Shown here: positions 13,401 to 25,400 of the stretch, in pieces
Layout: each line of letters opens with the position of its first letter
How positions within the stretch are numbered: the first letter of the stretch is position 1
DNA from: Saccharothrix sp. HUAS TT1
GTDB taxonomy: Bacteria; Actinomycetota; Actinomycetes; Mycobacteriales; Pseudonocardiaceae
DNA length: 64,000 nt
Assembly (NCBI RefSeq): GCF_040744945.1
Contig: NZ_CP160453.1
Coordinates: forward strand, 7,006,001 to 7,070,000
Direction of reading: 5' to 3'
The notes under the pieces: model-generated
The model's input: the letters and a program-made list of their open reading frames with translations, nothing else
Databases searched by the model: none
What the model was told of the DNA's origin: nothing
Made by a program: the position numbers and the translations under genes

Positions 13401-16400
13401 AGCAGCCGCGCGACCTCCCGTGCCGTGGCCAGGTGCTGCCGGCTCGCGGCAGGGAGTTCGACCATGATGCGCAGCGGCGCGCGGGGGTCGTACTGGGAGA
13501 GGCCGGCGTCGACCAACGCCGTGGCGAACGACGCGGCGTCCCGCCACTGCCCGTCCGCCAGGAACAGGCCGTCGCGGACGTGCGAGTAGGCGTGGACCGC
13601 CGGGATGCCTTCATCCGTGTCGGGCATGCGGTCGCGGAAAGACTTCCACCTGGTCATTTCCGGACCATCCGGGAAGAAGGGGAACGCGATCATCGGTCCG
13701 GGATCGGCCAGCACCACCGAGTCCTGCGAGGAGCCTGGTCGCTCACCCGGCTCCAACACCCGGACCTCGCCCGAGCGCGACACCTGCACCCGCCCGGCGA
13801 ACGTCTTCACCTCACCCAGGTGGCCCGACCGCCGCAGCTCATCCCGCAACGCGCTCGAATCCGCCACACCACACATCAAGAAGCGCACCGGAGCATCCGG
13901 AGCGAACAACCGCATCCCCACCAACAACCGCACAAAAGCACGATCACCCAAATACTCGAAACCGCCCGACTTCAACGGAACCCGCACGCCCTCCGGACCC
14001 CGGTGCGCCACCACGCTGAACCCGCCCGCCACACCCGCAGCACCTGACGTGAACCCCTCCACCACCACATCGGCCTCACCACCGGACAGGAAGCCCGCAC
14101 CCACCACACCCCCCAACCCATCCCGCAACACCACGCGCTCCACCGCCTCCGGGGAGACGACAGCAGTCGGCACCGGATCACCGCCGCCGAGGGAGATTCC
14201 GATTCCGGAGTGGATGTCGACACCGGACTCGGAGTCGGTGTCCGAGAAGTCCTCGTCGGACGAGTCGACGGCCTCCTCCCCGGGACGCACCGCCCTCCGG
14301 TAGAACCCGCCGTCCTTGACCGAGCGCCTGCCCGTGAGGGGTTCGACTTCCACCTTCTGGTCCGCTGCCCAGACCGTCGCAGGGAAGCCGTCCACCTCCT
14401 CGAACGCCTCCACCAAGTAGGAGGCCAACGGGTGACCACCCTGGTCCGGAACCCGGTTGATCGAGCAGGCGGAAGCGACCTTCTGCTCACCCTGCGGGTG
14501 GGGCACCGAGCGGTAGATCTCATTCCTCGTCAGCACCCGCGCCGCGACCTCCGACGACAGCACCACCCTGTCACCGAACCGGAAGGGGTGGCCGGTGCGC
14601 AGCCGGGCGTCCACGCTGTCCGGCTCGCCGTGCACGACGACGTGCCACGTCTGCGCGGAGCGCTTCGTCCACTTCATGGGCAGCTTCTCGTCGCGGCGCT
14701 CCGTGCTCCCGTCGGCCGCCCGGACGGTGACCTCCCTGATGTAGCGCCGGAAACCGGAGTTCTCCGACCATTGGTCGATGCTCGGCATGTACAGGAAGTC
14801 GAGCGCCTTGCTCGGGTAGATCTGCCCCTTCGTGCGTCCCGTGGCGGCCTCCCGGATCGGGTAGGTCACGAAGTCGTCGACACCCGGCTCGACCCGTTCG
14901 ACCGTCCGGAAACCATCACCCTCCACGGCGATACGCCCGTCGTCCCGGAGCTCCAGGCGCCCGGCCGGCCAGTGCACCCGCCGTGAGTAACCACCGGCCA
15001 GCATTCCCGCACCGAAGCCCACCGGCTCGATCGACTCACCACCCAGCGCGGCGAACACGAAATCCACATCCGGGAAGAGGCCCGCGGCGTTCCTCAGCAG
15101 CTCGCTGCCGTGCAGGGCACCGGTCAACCCGTTCACGGGCAGGACCGCGTCCACCCCGTCCGAACGCGTCGCCAGGTACTGCTCCTCCTGCCGCGTGGCC
15201 AGCACCAGCAACGGCCGCCGACCCGTCGACCACGGCGCATCCTCGAACCGACCGGTGGACGTGTTCCAGAACTGCCTGATCGTCCCAGCAGTGGCGTTGT
15301 GCGCCCACTGCCGCGCGTCCTCGACCTCGGCGTCGTCGCCGGCGGACCGCACCACCACCGCGACCACGTCGCCCGCGGAGTTCCTCAACGGCTCCAGCGC
15401 GACATCACCGTCCCGCAGACCCGACACCAACGCGAACACCGGACGACCCTGCTCGTCCCGCGTCATCGCGTAGACATCCCGGAAGTCGTACGAGGCGTGC
15501 GACATCGAGGCGAAGTCGAACCCGAAACCACCGACACCCACCCGAGTCCCGGCGTCCTCACCCACCAGCACCACCGGACGACCAGGCGCCGCCACCCACT
15601 CCTGGCGGAAGTCCTCCTCCTGGGAAAGCGCGGCGAGGACCTCGTGCCCAGCCAGTTCGAGGTGCCCGCCGTCAACCGTGGGCACGACGGCGTACCCACC
15701 GTTGACGATGGGCACGGCGGCAGGGTCGCCGTCGTTCCGCTGCCCGGAGAGCACGGCCACCACCAGAGGCGACGCCTCACCCCACGGCTGGTCACCGAAC
15801 GCACCCCGCGCGACGTCCCGCGCGACACCGACCAGGTCCGGCCCGAGGTCCGCGTCCTCCGCCAGCGCGAACACACCCCCGTCCCTCCGGGTCGACACGT
15901 CGTACTGCGTCAACGCCGGCGCGGAGGTGAACCAGCAGTCCTGGGACAGGACCAGCTCGGGGGGCGCCGCGACGACTTCACCGCTGTTGTTCGCCAACGT
16001 GAAGAAGCCCACGGGGCCGGAGTACTCGTGGTGCGGCCGGACGCCGATCTGCTCCATCACCAGGTCGAGCAACTCCTGGTTGAGCGCGCTGTTCGGCACG
16101 TCCGTGTCGGTGATCAGCACCAGCGGTCGACGGACGTGCGGGTCGGTCAACGCCCGCCGGAACGCCGGCGACACCAACAAGCGCGCCATCTCAGAGACCG
16201 AGACGTCGTGGAGCCGACCGTCGACCAACTGGACCACGTAGTACGGCCCCTGGCTCGCCAGGTACACCATGAACGGCCGAACCCGGTTGTCCCCCACGGA
16301 CATCGTCCAGGGCAGCAGGCTGTAGCGCACATCGTGGTACGGCCTGGTCACGTTGGCGGCCAGCCTGGCTACGCGCAGGTTGTAGTCGTCGACGAACCGC

Positions 16401-19400
16401 ACACCCTTGACCAGGCCCTGGTAGTACGAAGGGTTGTCCAACACGGCGGCGCCGTGCAGGCGGCCGTTCCCGTCGATCAGCTCCTGCCAGCCGACGTCGG
16501 TGATCAGCACCTCCGACACCCGCTCGAACCCGGCCGAGGCGGAGTCGACCAACCCGGTGTGCGGATCGATCTGCAACGGAGCGGTGTTCACGAACACGTC
16601 CCGATAGGGGCCGTCACCGCGCAGCAGCCGCGCGACCTCCTGCACCACGTCGACGTGCCGCGGGTCCGCGGAGTAGACCTCGACCATGAAGATCAGCTGC
16701 GCGCGGGGGTCGTGTTGGGAAACACCGGCCTCGACGAGCGCATCGGCGAACGACGCGGCGTCCCGCCACTGGCCGTTCGCGAACAACCGACCGTCGAGGT
16801 GGTGGACGTGGGCGAAGACGTGGATCGGTGGAGGGCCTTGGTCCGAGGTGGGCACTCGATCGTAGAGGTCCTTCCACCTGGCGACGTCCTGGCCGTTCGG
16901 CGCAGCAGGGAACGCGATCACCGGTCCGGGGTCGGCCAGCACCACCGAGTCCTGCGAAGAGGCGGGTTGTTCACCCGGCTCCAACACCCGGACCTCGCCC
17001 GAGCGCGACACCTGCACCCGCCCGGCGAACGTCTCCACCCCACCCACATGACCCAAACGCCGCAACTCGTCCCGCAACACGCTCGAATCCGCCACACCAC
17101 ACATCAAGAACCGCACCGGAGCATCCGGAGCGAACAACCGCATCCCCACCAACAACCGCACAAAAGCACGATCACCCAGATGCCTGAAACCACCCGACCT
17201 CAACGGAACTCGCACACCACCCGGACCCCGATGCGCCACCACGTCGAACCCACCTGCCGTGCCCGCACCCCGAGCGAACGCTTCTACCACTACCTGAGCC
17301 TCACCACCCGACAGGAAGCCCGCACCCACCACACCTCCCAGCCCGTCCCGCAACACCACGCGCTCCACCTGCTCCGGCAACACAGCAGGAGGGGCAGGAG
17401 CGTTGAAAGAGGTGTTGACACCGGGGTGGGCGTCGACACCGGACTCGGAGTCGGTGTCCGAGAAGTCCTCGTCGGACGAGTCGACGGCCTCCTCCCCGGG
17501 ACGCACCGCCCTCCGGTAGAACCCGTTCTCCAGGACGTATCGCCTGCCGGTGAGGTTCTGGACTTCCACCTCCTGGTCCGCTGCCCAGACCGTCGCCGGG
17601 AAGCCGTCCACCTCCTCGAACGCCTCCACCAGGTAGGAGGCCAACGGGTGACCGCCCTGGTCCGGAACCCGGTTGATCGAGCAGGCGGTGGTGACCTTCT
17701 GCTCACCCTGCGGGTGGGGCACCGAGCGGTAGATCTCGTTCCTCGTCAGCGCCCGTGCCGCGGCTTGCGGCGACAGTGTCATCTGGTCGCCGAACCGGAA
17801 GGGGTGGCCGGTGCGCAGCCGGACGTCCACGCCGTCCGGCTCGCCGTGCACCACGACGTACCACGTGTCCGCCGGGCGCTTCGTCCACTTCATGGGCAGC
17901 TTCTCGCTGCGGTACTCCACACCGCCGTCGGCCGCCTGGACGACGACCTTCCTGATGTAACGCCGGAAACCGGCGTCCTCCGACCGTCGGTCGAGACTCG
18001 GCATGGACACGAGATCGTCCGGCGAGCTCGGGTAGACCTGTCCCTTCGTGCGCCCCGTGACGGCCTCCCGGATCGGGTAGGTCACGAAGTCGTCGACACC
18101 CGGTTCTACCGCTTCGACAGTCCGGAAACCGTTGCCCTCGAAGGTGATGCCCCCGTCGTCCCGGAGCGCCAGGCGACCATCCGGCCAGTGCACCCGCCGC
18201 GCGTAACCACCGGCCAGCATCCCCGCGCCGAAACCCACCGGCTCGACCGACTCACCACCCAACGAGGCGAACACGAAATCCACATCCGGGATGTAGCCCG
18301 CTGCCTTCCTGAACAGCTCACTGCGGTTCAGGGCGCTGGTCAACCCGGCCATCGACAGGACCGCGTCCGCCCCGTCCGAACGCGTCGCCAGGTACCGCTC
18401 CCCCCGCCGCGTGGACAGGACCAACAACGGCTGCGGACGCTCCGTCCACAGCGAATCCTCGAACCAAGGTGAATTCTCGAACCGGCTGGTGGTCGCGTTC
18501 CAGAACCGCTCCACCTTTGCCGGAGCGGCGTTGTACGCCCACTGCTGCGCGTCCTCGAACTCGGCCTCGTCACCGGCGGACCGCACCACCACCGCGACCA
18601 CGTCGCCCGCGAAGTTCTCCAGTGGCTCCAACTCGATATCGCCGTCCCGCAGACCCGACACCAAGGTGAACACCGGACGACCCTGCTCATCCCGCGTCAT
18701 CGCGTAGACATCGCGGAAATCCCCCACCTTGTGCAACGCCGAGGCGAAGTCGAACCCGAAACCACCGACGCCCACCCGCGAACCGACGTCCTCGCCCACC
18801 AGCACCACCGGACGGTCGGACGCCGGCTCCAACGACTGTTGGAAACCGTCCTCCTCGAAAAGCGCGTAGAAGACCTCCTCCCCTCCCAGTTCGATGTGCC
18901 CGCCATCAACCGTGGGCACGACGGCGTGCCCCTCCGCCGAGCTCACCGCCACGACCAGCGGCGACGCATCACCCCACGGCCGGTCGCCGAACGCACCCAG
19001 CGCGACGTCCCGCGCGACACCAACCAGCTCGGGCCCCAGGCGCGCGGCGTCCACCAGCGCGAACACACCCTCATGCCGTTGAACCGACACGACGTCCTGC
19101 GTCAACACCGGCCCGGAGGTGAACCAGTTGTCCTGGGACAGGATCAGCTCAGCGGGCGCCGCGACGACTTCACCGTTCTCCGCCACCGCGTAGAAGCCCA
19201 CGGGGCCGGAGTACTCGAAGTGGGGACGGACGCCGATCTCCTCCATCAGAAGGTCGAGCAACTCCCGGTTGAGCGCGCTGCTCGGCACGTCCGCATCGGT
19301 GATCAGCACCAGCGGCCGACGCACCCGGGGGTCGGTCAGCGCCCGCCGGAACGCCGGCGACACCAACAACCGCACCATCTCACGAGCTGTGAGGTCGTGG

Positions 19401-22400
19401 AGCTGACCGTCGATCGACCGGATCACGTAGTGCGAATCCCGGCTCATGAGGTACATCACGAACGGCCGGGCCCGGTTTTCCCCGACGGACATCGTCCAGG
19501 GCAGCAGTTTGAAGCGCGCATCGCCATAGGGGTGAGTGGTGTCGGCCACCAACCGCGCGATGCGCAGGTTGTAGTCGTCGACGAACCGCACACCCTTGAC
19601 CAGGCCCGGGTAGTACGAAGGGCTGTCCAACACGGCGGCGCCGTGCAGGCGGCCGTCCCCGTCGATCAACTCCTGCCAGTCGACGTCGGTGATCCGCAGC
19701 TCCGACACCCGCTCGAAACCGGAGGCCGCGAGGTCGACCACCCCGGCCTGCGGATCGATCCACAGGCCGGCGGTGTTGACGATCACGTTCCGGTAGGGGC
19801 CGTCACCGCGCAGCAGCCGCGCGACCTCCCGCACCACGTCGACGTGCCGCTGGTTGTCGGAGTAGACCTCGATCATGAAGATCAGTTGCTCGCGGGGGTC
19901 GTGCTGGGAGATACCGGCGTCGACCAGCGCCGCAGCGAACGATGCGGCGTCCCGCCAATCGCCGTCCGCGAACAACCACCCGTCGGACGCGCGGGCGTGG
20001 GCGTACACCTTCGGAGAAGTCATGGTGATGGGGGGCATGCAGTTGTCGATGAACTGCCACCTGGCGACTTCCTGACCGCTCTGATCGAGCGGGAACATCA
20101 GCGCAGGTACAGGACCAGCCAGCACCACCGAGTCCTGCGGGGAGTCTGGTTGCTCGTCCGGTTCGAGCACGCGGACCTCGCCCGAGCGGGACACCTGCAC
20201 CCGACCCGCGAACGTCTCCACCCCACCCACATGACCCAAACGCCGCAACTCGTCCCGCAACACCGACGAATCCGTGACACCACACATCAAGAAACGCACC
20301 GGAGCATCCGGAGCGAACAACCGCATCCCCACCAACAACCGCACAAAAGCACGATCACCCAGACCGACAGACCCACCCGACCTCAACGGAACCCGCACAC
20401 CACCCGGACCCCGATGCGCCACCACACTGAAAACACCCCCATCCGCAGCACCCGACGCGAACGCCTCCACCACCACTCCGGCCTCACCACCGGCCAGGAA
20501 GCCCGCACCCACCTCACTCCCCGACCCATCCCGCAACACCACACGCTCGACATCACCGGGGGACACGCGACCACCAGGACCGCCGGACTCGGAACCGGTG
20601 TCCGAGAAGTCCTCGTCAGAGGATTCGACGGCCGTTTCCCCCGGACGTACCGCTCTGCGGTAGAACCCGTTGTCCTCGACGCTCCGCCTGCCTGTGAGAC
20701 GGTTGGTGGTCACGTCCTGGTCGGCGGCCCACACCGTCACCGGGAAGCCGTCCACCTCCTCGAACGCCCCCACCAGGTAGGACGCCAACGGGTGACCACC
20801 CCCGTCCGGAACCCGGTTGATCGAGCAGACGGTGGCGACCTTCTCCTCACCGCGCGGGTGGGGCACCGAGCGGTAGATCCGGTTGCGCGTCAGCACCCGC
20901 GCCGCATCTTCCGGTGACAACTCCACCTCGTCGCCGAACGCGAGAGGACGGCCGGTGCGCAAGCGGACGGTGACCTTGTCCGGCTCACCGTGCATGTCGA
21001 CGTACCACGGCGGCGCCAGGCGCTTCGTCCACTTCATGGGCAGCTTCTCGGCGTGGCGCTCCACGCTGCCATCGGCGGCCAGCGTGACGACCTGCCTGAG
21101 GTAGTGCCTGAACCCGGAGGCCGACTCCCGCCGACGACTGGACTGCATGATCCAGAGGTCGGATCGCCTCTGGGGGTACATCTGTCCCTCGGTCCGCCCC
21201 GTGCCGGCTTCGACCAGCGGGTAGGTCACGAAGTCGTCGACACCCGGCTCGACCCGTTCCACCGTCCGGAAGCCGTTGCCGTGCACGGTGATCCGCCCGT
21301 CGTCGTGGAGTACCAGGCGACCGTCCGGCCAGTGCACCGGCCGCGCGTAGCCACCGTCCAGCATCCGCGACGCGAAGTTCCAGGGCCGGATCGACTGGTC
21401 GCCGAGCGTGGCGAACACGAACTCCCGGTTCGGCGAGCTCCCCGCGGCGTCCCTCAGCAGTGCGCTGTCGCGCAGGACACCGGTCAACCTGACCATGGAC
21501 AGGACGAGGTCCTCCCCGTCCGAGCGCGTCGCCAGGTACCGGCCGGCCTCCCTGGCGGCCAGGATCAGCAGCGGCTGCTCGCCGGCCGGCCACGGCGTGT
21601 CCTCGAACCGCTGGGTCGTCGAGTTCCGGAACCGCCTCATCTTCTGGGGCGTGGTGGAGCGGGCCCACTCCCGAGCGCGTTCGACCTCGGCCTCGTCACC
21701 TACGGAACGCACCACCACCGCGACCACCCGGCCCGTGGGGTCCTCCAGCGGCTCTAGCGCGAGGTCTTCGTCCCGCAAGCGCGAGACCAGCGTGAACACC
21801 GGATCGCCGTTCTCGTCCCGGGTCATGGCGTAGACGTCGCGGAAGTCGTGCGAGGCGTGCAGCGCCGAGGCGAAGTCGAAGCCGAAACCACCGAAACCCA
21901 CCCGCGTGCCGGCGTCCTCACCCACCAGCACCAACGGCTGATCGGGCGCCGTTTCCAGCAGCGAGTGGAAGTCGTCGTTCTGGAACAGGACCCGCAAGGC
22001 GTGCCCCGCCTCCACCTCGACGCGCCCGCCGTCGGCAGTGGGCGCGACGGCGTACCCCGCCGACGAGCGAACCGCCACGACCAGCGGGAGCCGAGCACCC
22101 CACTGCTGGTCACCGAACTCACCCCGCGCGACACCTCGCGCGATACCGACCAGGTCCGGCCCGAGGTCCGCGTCCTCCGCCAGGGCGAACACAGCCCCGT
22201 CCCACCGGACCGGCACACCGTGCCGGAGCGACTTCCACCCATTGGTGAACCGGACGTCCCGGGACAGGGACACCTCGGGGCGGGTCCTGATGGCACCGTT
22301 GGCCGTCAAGCTGTCGGCGCGCACCGGTCCGGAGTACTCGTAGTACGCCCGGATGCCGATCTCCTGCATCAGCAGGTCGAGCAGCTCCCGGTTGAGCGCG

Positions 22401-25400
22401 CCGTTCGGCGTGGCGGTGCGGGTGATCAACGCCAGCGGCCGGCGCACCCCCGGGTCGGTCAACGCCCGCTGGAACGCGGGTGACGCCAACAACCGCGCCA
22501 CCTCTCGCGCCGAAAGCCGGAAGACCCGACCGTCGTGCAGCCGGATGTCGTAGGACCGCCCCCGGCTTTCCAGGTGCACCACGAACGGCCGAGCCCGGCC
22601 TGCCTCAAGGGTGGAGGCCCACGGCAGCAGCTCGAAACGCCCTTTCTCCCGGAGGTCGTCGGTGTCGGTCACGAATTCGACCAGGCGTTGGTTGTGGTCG
22701 TCGGCGAACCGCGCGCCCTCCACCAGAGCGGGGTAGTAAGAGGTCTCACCCATCAGCGCCGCACCGTGCGGCCGGCCATCCCCGTCGATCAACTCCGCCC
22801 ACTCGACGTCGGTGATCAGCACCTCCGACACCCGCTCGAACCCGGCGGCGGACAGGTCGACCAGACCGGTCTCCGGGTCGATCCGCAGCGGGGCGGTGTT
22901 GACGAACACATCTCGATAAGGACCGTTGCCGCGCAACGACCGCGCGACCTCTCGCGCCACGTCGACGTGCTGTCGGCTCTCGACGGAAAGATCGACCAGG
23001 AGGTGCAGCGGCGTGCGGGGGTCGTGCTGGAAGAGGCCGGCGTCGACCAGCGCCGCGGCGAACGACGCGCCATCCTGCCACTCGCCATCCACGAACAGCT
23101 CGCCGTCGACGGCGTGAGCGTAGACGTGGACCGGCGGAAAATCCCCGTACACCGGCGGCATGCGCAGGTGGAGGAATTCCCACTCGACGCTGTCCGGGCC
23201 GCCTGGGGTGAAGGGGAACGCGATCGCCGGCCCGGGGTCGGCCAGCACCACCGAGTCCTCGGAGGAGGCGGGCTCCTCACCCGGCTCCAACACCCGCACC
23301 TCGCCCGAGCGCGACACCTGCACCCGCCCGGCGAACGTCTCCACCCCACCCACATGACCCAAACGCCGCAACTCGTCCCGCAACGCGCTCGAATCCGCCA
23401 CACCACACATCAAGAAGCGCACCGGAGCATCCGGCGCGAACAACCGCATCCCCACCAACAACCGCGCAAAAGCACGATCACCCAAATACTCAAAGCCGCC
23501 CGACCTCAACGGGACCCGCACACCATCCGGACCCCGATGCGCCACCACACTGAACCCACCCGCATCCGCAGCACCCGACGCGAACGCCTCCACCACCACC
23601 CCGGCCTCACCACCCGACAGGAAACCCGCACCCACCACACCCCCCAACCCGTCCCGCAACACCACACGCTCGACATCCCCAGAGGGGGCGGTGGCGGGGG
23701 TGGGTTGCGCGGTTTCGGGGGCGCGGCGGGCGTTGTAGGCAGCGATCTCCCGGTCGACGGCGACCTTGGTCCGCCACCACACGCGCTCCTCGGCCTTGGC
23801 CGCGTCGCGGGCCTCCAGGAACTCGTCCCGGGCAGCGTCGATCCGCTCCTGCCGCGCGTGGTTCGCCTGGGTGGCTTCCGCGTGCTCGTCGTGCGACGCG
23901 ATGCGGAGCAGGTCGGCCTCCGCGGCTCGTGCGGTGGCCTCCCCGAGCGCCCTCCTCGCGGCGTCGAACGCCCGCCAGGCCGCACGTGCGTCCCGCTCTG
24001 CGGTCATGAGGCCCATCCGGGCGTCGACCTCCGCCCGCCCGGCGTCCTCGACGTCCGGTCGCGCTTCGAGGGCGCCGAGTTCCGCGCGGGCCGCGGCGAG
24101 GTCGTGCCGCAGGCTCCCGGCCTCGCCGCGGCGCGCTTCGACCTCCACTTCCTGGTCGTGCAGCTCCTGCCGCAGCACGACGCGGGAGAGGTCCTCGTGG
24201 TGCTGCTCCAGCGCCTGCGCGGTCGCCGTCGCGTCCCGTTCGGCGTCGGCCAGCCGCTGGTCCGCGACCGCCAGCCGCGACACCAGGCCGTCCACCAGGT
24301 CCCGGGCGCGGGCGGTGTCCACTTCCCGCCGCTCGGCCGCGGCCCGCGCGTGGGCGACCAGCGCCTGCGCCCGCTCCAGGTCCGCCGTCGCGGCGGCGAG
24401 GCGTTGCCGGGCGGCGTCGAGGTCCGCCTCTGCCGAACGCACCTCGGCCACCCGGGCGGCGTGCTCGGCCACCGCGCGTTCCCGGGCGTCTTCGCGGGCC
24501 CCCAGGTCCGCGTCCGCGTCCCCCTTGGCCTTCTCCTCTTCCAGGAGCAGGTCCTGGAGCCGGTGCCGGGCCTCGTCCGCCACGACCTCGGCGGCGCGCC
24601 ACGCGTCCGCCGCCTCCTTCACCGCGTCCTGCGCCAAGGCGAGTTCCCCGTCGACCTTCGCGCCCAGCAGCTCCTCGGCGTGGGCCACCGGCATCCGCAG
24701 GTCCGCCGAACCGGGGACGGTCAGGTCGTAGACGCCGACCCGACCGCCACCCAGGTCCGCGGTGACCCGGTAGGCCACGTCGAAGGTGACCGTGCCGTTG
24801 CGGCCGACCTCGATGAGGTTCGGCTGCTTGAAGGAGGTGAGCCCGCCGGTGGCGGTGTCGACGGTCTCGAAGACTTGCCTGGCGTCCAGGCCGTTGGTGG
24901 TGAAGTTGACCGAGTTCAGCGGGTCCCGACTGCCGTCCGGTTGCTCCGAGACGTGGTTGTGGACGCCGTGACCGAGGCCGACCGACACCTCGCCCGAGTC
25001 CGAGCGCACCACGGTGTTGCCCGTGGACACCGAGCCGACGGTCGCGTCGATGTCGAACCGGTGGTCGCTGAGGGCGCCCAGCCTCGGGTTGGTCAGCTTG
25101 GCCCGCACCGCCAGGGTCACGTCGCCGAACGGCGACCGGGGCAGGCCCGGCACCTCCAGGACCTCGCCCCTGGCCAGCTCGGGCAGCGCGGCTTGCACCT
25201 GCTCGGAGCTCAGCGCGGACAGCAGAGCGTTGAGCGCGCCGGTGCCCTTGCCGAGGTCCACCGGCTCGGACCGGTGGTGCGCGGACCACACCGCGGCGAG
25301 CGGCCCCCGGTCCGGGGCGGCGGCGCGGCGCAGGGCGGCGAGGGCCGTGGCGCGCAGGTCGGTGGCGCCTCGCGCGTCCTCCACGGTGGCCTTGGCGGAC

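Noticed and set aside
1..23674. Mobile-element explanation for the ~3.18-kb direct repeats
   Set aside because: The repeats are contiguous and in frame within one coding sequence, without transposase, terminal inverted repeats or target duplications.
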